Shown piece by piece: positions 60,734 to 64,000 of a DNA stretch of 64,000 bases (position 1 is its first letter; each line of letters begins with the position of its first letter). The translations under genes were made by a program, and so were the position numbers. A model generated the notes under the pieces. The model did not search any database, was not told the origin of the DNA, and saw only the letters and a program-made list of their open reading frames with translations. Source of the DNA: Blautia sp. Marseille-P3201T. GTDB lineage: Bacteria; Bacillota; Clostridia; Lachnospirales; Lachnospiraceae. The DNA is taken from NCBI RefSeq assembly GCF_900120295.1, contig NZ_LT635467.1, positions 19,849 to 83,848 on the forward strand, given 5' to 3'.

Positions 60734-61828
60734 TTAAATACCAAATAATTCTGACAGCTTGTCTTCCTGAATTTTAGAGCCAATAACACAAATACGTCCT
60801 GTATAATCTGCAGAACCCTCTCTGATATCCGCTTCTCCCGGCACCATATCAAAGTAAATCCACTGTCCGTCTTTTCCTTCTACCATACCTTTTGCTCTCA
60901 AAATCATACCGTAGCTTTCATCATTGGAAAGTGTATCTAAAATATTCTTGATTTCATCCTGTGTATATGTTTTTACAGTTTCCTTACCCCAGCTTGTAAA
61001 CACTTCATCTGCATGGTGATGATGGTGATGCTCATGGTCATGGTGGTGGTCATGTCCGCAGCTGCACTCTTCATGGTCGTGATGATGATGTTCGTGCTCA
61101 TGGTGGTCGTGATGGTCATGTCCGCAGCCACATTCTTCATGGTCGTGATGATGATGTTCATGCTCATGATGATGTCCGCCGCATACCGGACAAGTTTCTT
61201 CTTCCATAAGTTCTTTTTCCAAAGAGCGGTTATTTTCCATAATATCCAAAATTTTCTCTCCTGCCAGTTTCTCTACCGGAGTTGTAATCACTGCTGCTTT
61301 TTTATTTAAAGAGCGAATGATTTCCACTGCTGCCACAATCTTTTCTTCTGTAGCCTTTTCTGTATCTGTACGGCTTAAAATAATCGTTCCTGCATACTCA
61401 ATCTGATTACTGAAAAATTCACCAAAATTTTTCATATACATTTTGCATTTTGTAACATCTACAATAGTTGTAAAGCTGTTTAATTTTATGTCAACTGCAT
61501 CCTCTACTTTCTGAACAGCTTTGATTACATCAGAAAGTTTTCCTACTCCTGACGGCTCAATAATAATTCTGTCAGGATGATATTTTTCAATGACTTCTTT
61601 TAATGCTTCGCCGAAATCCCCTACTAAGGAACAACAAATACAGCCGGAATTCATTTCACGGATTTCAATTCCGGCTTCTTTTAAAAATCCTCCGTCAATA
61701 CCGATTTCACCGAATTCATTTTCAATAAGAACCACCTGTTCGCCTTTATATGCCTCTGTAAGAAGTTTTTTGATTAAAGTTGTTTTTCCTGCACCAAGAA
61801 ATCCTGAAAAAATATCAATTTTTGTCAT
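60734..61828 (-). CDS. CobW/COG0523 metallochaperone GTPase with histidine-rich insert
   Basis: This 364-residue G3E GTPase has Walker A SGFLGAGKTT (about 8-17), the metal-binding motif GCICCSL (about 64), and a switch ENEFGE. A His/Asp/Cys-rich insert (about 222-285) holds two near-identical tandem copies of HEHEHHHHDHEEC-GCGHDHH type, then a CobW C-terminal domain. Zinc or another transition metal is the probable cargo. The start is the ATG at 61828 with GAGGAG upstream. It precedes the DUF1980-fused gene in one transcription unit. Confidence 0.85.
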   Translation of the reverse strand: MTKIDIFSGFLGAGKTTLIKKLLTEAYKGEQVVLIENEFGEIGIDGGFLKEAGIEIREMNSGCICCSLVGDFGEALKEVIEKYHPDRIIIEPSGVGKLSDVIKAVQKVEDAVDIKLNSFTTIVDVTKCKMYMKNFGEFFSNQIEYAGTIILSRTDTEKATEEKIVAAVEIIRSLNKKAAVITTPVEKLAGEKILDIMENNRSLEKELMEEETCPVCGGHHHEHEHHHHDHEECGCGHDHHDHHEHEHHHHDHEECSCGHDHHHDHEHHHHHHADEVFTSWGKETVKTYTQDEIKNILDTLSNDESYGMILRAKGMVEGKDGQWIYFDMVPGEADIREGSADYTGRICVIGSKIQEDKLSELFGI

Positions 61829-61871
61829 TACACACATCTCCTCTTTCAATAAACTCATATTTACATTTCAA

Positions 61872-61900
61872 AAGGGGACGAAAGTCCTTCTTCCGCCCCT
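61872..61900 (-). promoter_or_regulatory. Leader hairpin of the cobW gene
   Basis: On the minus strand GGGGCGGAAG and CTTTCGTCCCC form a stem of ten pairs with one bulged U, followed by TTTT. It lies between the promoter at 61914-61943 and the start. It looks like a terminator in the leader, so attenuation or read-through control is possible. Confidence 0.5.
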
Positions 61901-61913
61901 GTCCCTGCTGGTA

Positions 61914-61943
61914 AGTATAACACATTTCTCATAAAAAGAGCAA
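61914..61943 (-). promoter_or_regulatory. cobW promoter
   Basis: On the minus strand TTGCTC (complement of 61938-61943), an 18-bp spacer and TATACT (complement of 61914-61919). It lies just after the dapF-like stop. Confidence 0.6.
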
Positions 61944-61961
61944 ATGTTTTAAACCATATTC

Positions 61962-62804
61962 CTATATCTGTCTGAAAAAATCTTCAAATAACTCAATTCT
62001 GCAAATTCCCTTTACGCTTCCAATCATTTTTACATTGAAATTTTCATCAATCTGAGTCCACAGCTTTCCTCCGGGAGTATGAACCATAACGTCAGAGTCA
62101 ATAAGTCCCAATCTGTATGCTGCCCCTGCCGCTGCACAGCTGCAAGTTCCTGATGACAGAGTATAGCCTACCCCTCGTTCATAAATTTCAATCTGAATAT
62201 TATTTTTATCCAGTACTTTTACAATTTGCGTATTGATACGCTCTGGAAAGTAATCTGCCACTTCTGAATATTTTCCGATTGCACAGACCTTTGCCCTTGA
62301 AATCTCATCTGTAATAATCACACAGTGAGGATTTCCCACAGACACACAAGTACACGCATATTCTTCCCCGCCAAAATTAAAATACTCGTGAAGTGCCTCT
62401 CTTTTTGGTCCGGTAAGTCCTATTTTTTCACTGTCAAAGGAGAGCTGCCCCATTGTCATCTGAATTCTGGTTCCTTCTCTGTTAAGAAAACGCAGTTCCA
62501 CCTCTCCCCCTTTTGTGTAGAGTGAAAAACTTTCGCTCTGTACCTCTTTTATCGTCTTTAAATAATGAGCGAAAATACGAATAGCATTTCCACCCTGCTC
62601 TGCCTCTGAACCGTCTGCATTGTAAACCTTCACGTACATTTTCCCGTCTTTTTTATAAGGGCCCTCTACAATTCCATCTGCTCCAATACCATAATTACGA
62701 TTACAAAGCTTGACAATCTTCTCCTTGTCCAACTTCTCCTGATTTTTATTGCAGTCATAAATAAGATAATCGTTTCCCAAACTGTGATATTTATAAAATT
62801 CCAT
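61962..62804 (-). CDS. Diaminopimelate epimerase homologue lacking both catalytic cysteines
   Basis: This 280-residue protein has the full DapF fold: N-terminal FYKYHSLGNDYLIYD, NADGSEAEQGGNAIRIFA (about 70), and YTLSSGTCSCAAAGAAYRLG (about 215). In true DapF these are EQCGNG and ACGSGACA. Both active-site cysteines are therefore replaced, Cys73 by Gly and Cys217 by Ser, although a nearby Cys remains. It probably cannot do the two-base epimerisation of LL-diaminopimelate. A paralogue with another substrate or a binding role is likely. AAGGAATAG precedes the ATG. Confidence 0.8.
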   Translation of the reverse strand: MEFYKYHSLGNDYLIYDCNKNQEKLDKEKIVKLCNRNYGIGADGIVEGPYKKDGKMYVKVYNADGSEAEQGGNAIRIFAHYLKTIKEVQSESFSLYTKGGEVELRFLNREGTRIQMTMGQLSFDSEKIGLTGPKREALHEYFNFGGEEYACTCVSVGNPHCVIITDEISRAKVCAIGKYSEVADYFPERINTQIVKVLDKNNIQIEIYERGVGYTLSSGTCSCAAAGAAYRLGLIDSDVMVHTPGGKLWTQIDENFNVKMIGSVKGICRIELFEDFFRQI

Positions 62805-62885
62805 GTTCTATTCCTTCTTCCGAAAAAAAGTTCTTCTCTAAATATAGTATGCTTGATATTATTAGTGTACCAAACACTTTTGTGT

Positions 62886-62891
62886 TATAAT
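62886..62891 (+). promoter_or_regulatory. -10 box of the AraC gene promoter
   Basis: TATAAT at 62886-62891 follows a small inverted repeat AGTGT...ACACT (about 62862-62877), 50 bp before the ATG at 62944. No convincing -35 box was seen, so it may be activator-dependent. Confidence 0.45.
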
Positions 62892-62943
62892 ATCCTTATA
62901 GTGTTAAAAACATTGCAAATAATGCTATTTATAAAGGAGAACT

Positions 62944-63816
62944 ATGGATACTTATCAAAAAACAGGCTATTTAACCGAAAATTTCCGCTATTTCCATCTA
63001 TGCACAAATTCCCAACAAGAATTTCATTATCATTATCATGAATTTTATAAAATTCTGTTTTTTCTCAAAGGAGATGTAACTTATCACATCGAAGGGCGTA
63101 CTTTTCAGCTTGTTCCCGGAGATATTGTTCTCATTCCTGCCGAGGAAATTCACCGACCGCAATTAAATACTGATACCTGCTATGAAAGAGAAATTCTCTA
63201 CCTTTCTTTTGATTTTTTGAATTCTTTTCAAAAACCGGAAGAAGATCTCTCTCTTTGTTTTTCCAATGCACGAAAGCGTCAATCTTACGTTATCCGCATT
63301 CCGTCTTTTTACCAGAAACATATGGTAGATCTTTTTCTACGGCTGGAAGAAGAAATTTCTGAGAATACTCTGTATGCAGGAAAACTCTATCAGGAAAATC
63401 TTGTTACTGAACTCTTGATTTTATTAAATCGAGCCGTCTTAAACCAACAAAGTATTTACCCTGACAATACCTGTCAAAATGAAAAAATACTTCTGATTTT
63501 AGACTATATCAACAACCATCTTTCCGATGACTTAACCATCGACAATTTATCTGAACGTTTTTTTATCAGCCGATATCACCTTATGCACTTATTTAAAACT
63601 TCCACCGGTTATACCGTAGGAAACTATATTACCATTAAACGGCTCTTTTTTGCCAAAGCGCTGATACAATCCGGAACGCCTGTAACAGAAGCCTGCTATT
63701 TAAGCGGTTTTCAGAATTATTCTACTTTTTCCAGAGCCTACAAAAAACATTTCCATACCAATGCGAAAAATCGTGAATTTTCAAATGGGCATAGCGGCAA
63801 TTCTGTGGTAGAATAG
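62944..63816 (+). CDS. AraC-family transcriptional regulator
   Basis: This 290-residue regulator has an N-terminal cupin domain (HYHYHEFYKILFFLKGDVTYHIEGRTFQLVPGDIVLIPAEEIHRPQL, about 30-80) and a C-terminal AraC domain (DDLTIDNLSERFFISRYHLMHLFKTSTGYTVGNYITIKRLFFAKAL ... GFQNYSTFSRAYKKHF). AAGGAGAACT precedes the ATG. The target is not known; the threonine-aldolase-like gene lies 37 bp downstream on the same strand. Confidence 0.9.
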   Translation: MDTYQKTGYLTENFRYFHLCTNSQQEFHYHYHEFYKILFFLKGDVTYHIEGRTFQLVPGDIVLIPAEEIHRPQLNTDTCYEREILYLSFDFLNSFQKPEEDLSLCFSNARKRQSYVIRIPSFYQKHMVDLFLRLEEEISENTLYAGKLYQENLVTELLILLNRAVLNQQSIYPDNTCQNEKILLILDYINNHLSDDLTIDNLSERFFISRYHLMHLFKTSTGYTVGNYITIKRLFFAKALIQSGTPVTEACYLSGFQNYSTFSRAYKKHFHTNAKNREFSNGHSGNSVVE

Positions 63817-63853
63817 AAGCACATAATGTTTACACAGAAAGAGAGGATTTCAC

Positions 63854-64000
63854 ATGTACAGTTTTCAGAATGATTACAGCGAAGGTATGCAGCCTGCTAT
63901 TCTTCGTGCTTTAGAAACTATAAACTATCATCAAAATCATTCCTACGGGCAGGATATCCACTCCGATGCTGCCAGAGATTATATTCAGGAAGCATTAGAG
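63854..64000 (+). CDS. L-threonine aldolase-like protein, N-terminal part (window edge)
   Basis: This is the first 49 codons of a gene cut by the window end. The protein starts MYSFQNDYSEGMQPAILRALETINYHQNHSYGQDIHSDAARDYIQEALE, the N-terminus of PLP-dependent low-specificity L-threonine aldolases or related beta-eliminating lyases. AGAGAGGA precedes the ATG. The active-site lysine lies beyond the window, so the call rests on the start only. Confidence 0.7.
   Translation, partial: MYSFQNDYSEGMQPAILRALETINYHQNHSYGQDIHSDAARDYIQEALE

Noticed and set aside
61013-61309. Plus-strand reading frame rich in Met and Val
   Set aside because: It is the reverse complement of the His-rich repeat of the CobW gene (CAT/GTG codons read backwards); it has no ribosome binding site.
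1-64000. tRNA or rRNA genes as integration sites
   Set aside because: No cloverleaf or rRNA-like sequence was recognised by eye; the elements appear to target the guaA 3' end. A tRNAscan run would settle this.

Overview
The window looks like a chromosomal segment of a low-GC gut Firmicute of the Lachnospiraceae (Blautia/Ruminococcus-like). The evidence is AT-rich DNA, strong GGAGG ribosome binding sites, IS66 and small mobilizable elements of the type common in that family, and the content of the core block (guaA, mtnN, EndoQ, prsA-mfd-pth, CobW GTPases). I name no species.

The left two thirds (about 1-44460) is accessory DNA. It reads as up to three integrative mobilizable elements (IMEs) in a row, all in the same orientation and ending at the 3' end of guaA. 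Each has the same right-hand module on the minus strand: MobV/Pre-type relaxase with a hairpin oriT, a replication or RecA-like ATPase module, a MobC-like protein, a tyrosine integrase and an excisionase. A divergent Xre repressor closes each module. Unit A (about 410-17575) carries a Hachiman-like defence pair (HamA nuclease, HamB helicase) with an unrecognised third gene, then an ECF sigma/ABC transporter/orphan winged-helix operon, then TnpV, relaxase, ParR-ParM with a ten-hexamer iteron-like cluster, VirE and CHC2 primase genes, MobC, Int, a frameshifted Xis and Xre. One full IS66 (17576-20321) and the end of a second, almost identical copy (1-286) flank this unit. Unit B (about 20322-33640) carries a galactan-utilisation operon (GPH transporter, GH2 beta-galactosidase, secreted GH53 endo-galactanase) with an AraC regulator, then its mobilization module. 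Unit C (about 33640-44460) carries a DUF2806 protein with a four-helix membrane partner, a ParE/Phd-type toxin-antitoxin pair and two Xre regulators, then the third module. Unit boundaries are inferred, not proven.

From 44453 to the right end the genes are chromosomal housekeeping: guaA, a PRiA4-ORF3-like protein, a cation diffusion facilitator, mtnN, a small TSCPD protein, an EndoQ-like PHP nuclease, a MATE pump, a PrsA-like lipoprotein, mfd, pth, two CobW-type GTPases, a DapF homologue lacking both catalytic cysteines, an AraC regulator and the start of a threonine-aldolase-like gene.

Two copies of a short palindromic element with perfect terminal inverted repeats (13019-13155 and 46108-46279) have no coding capacity. 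The second has an 8-bp flanking duplication and sits between guaA and its neighbour. Together with the three-gene Hachiman-like locus, the chained elements and the cysteine-less DapF homologue, these are the most interesting observations.
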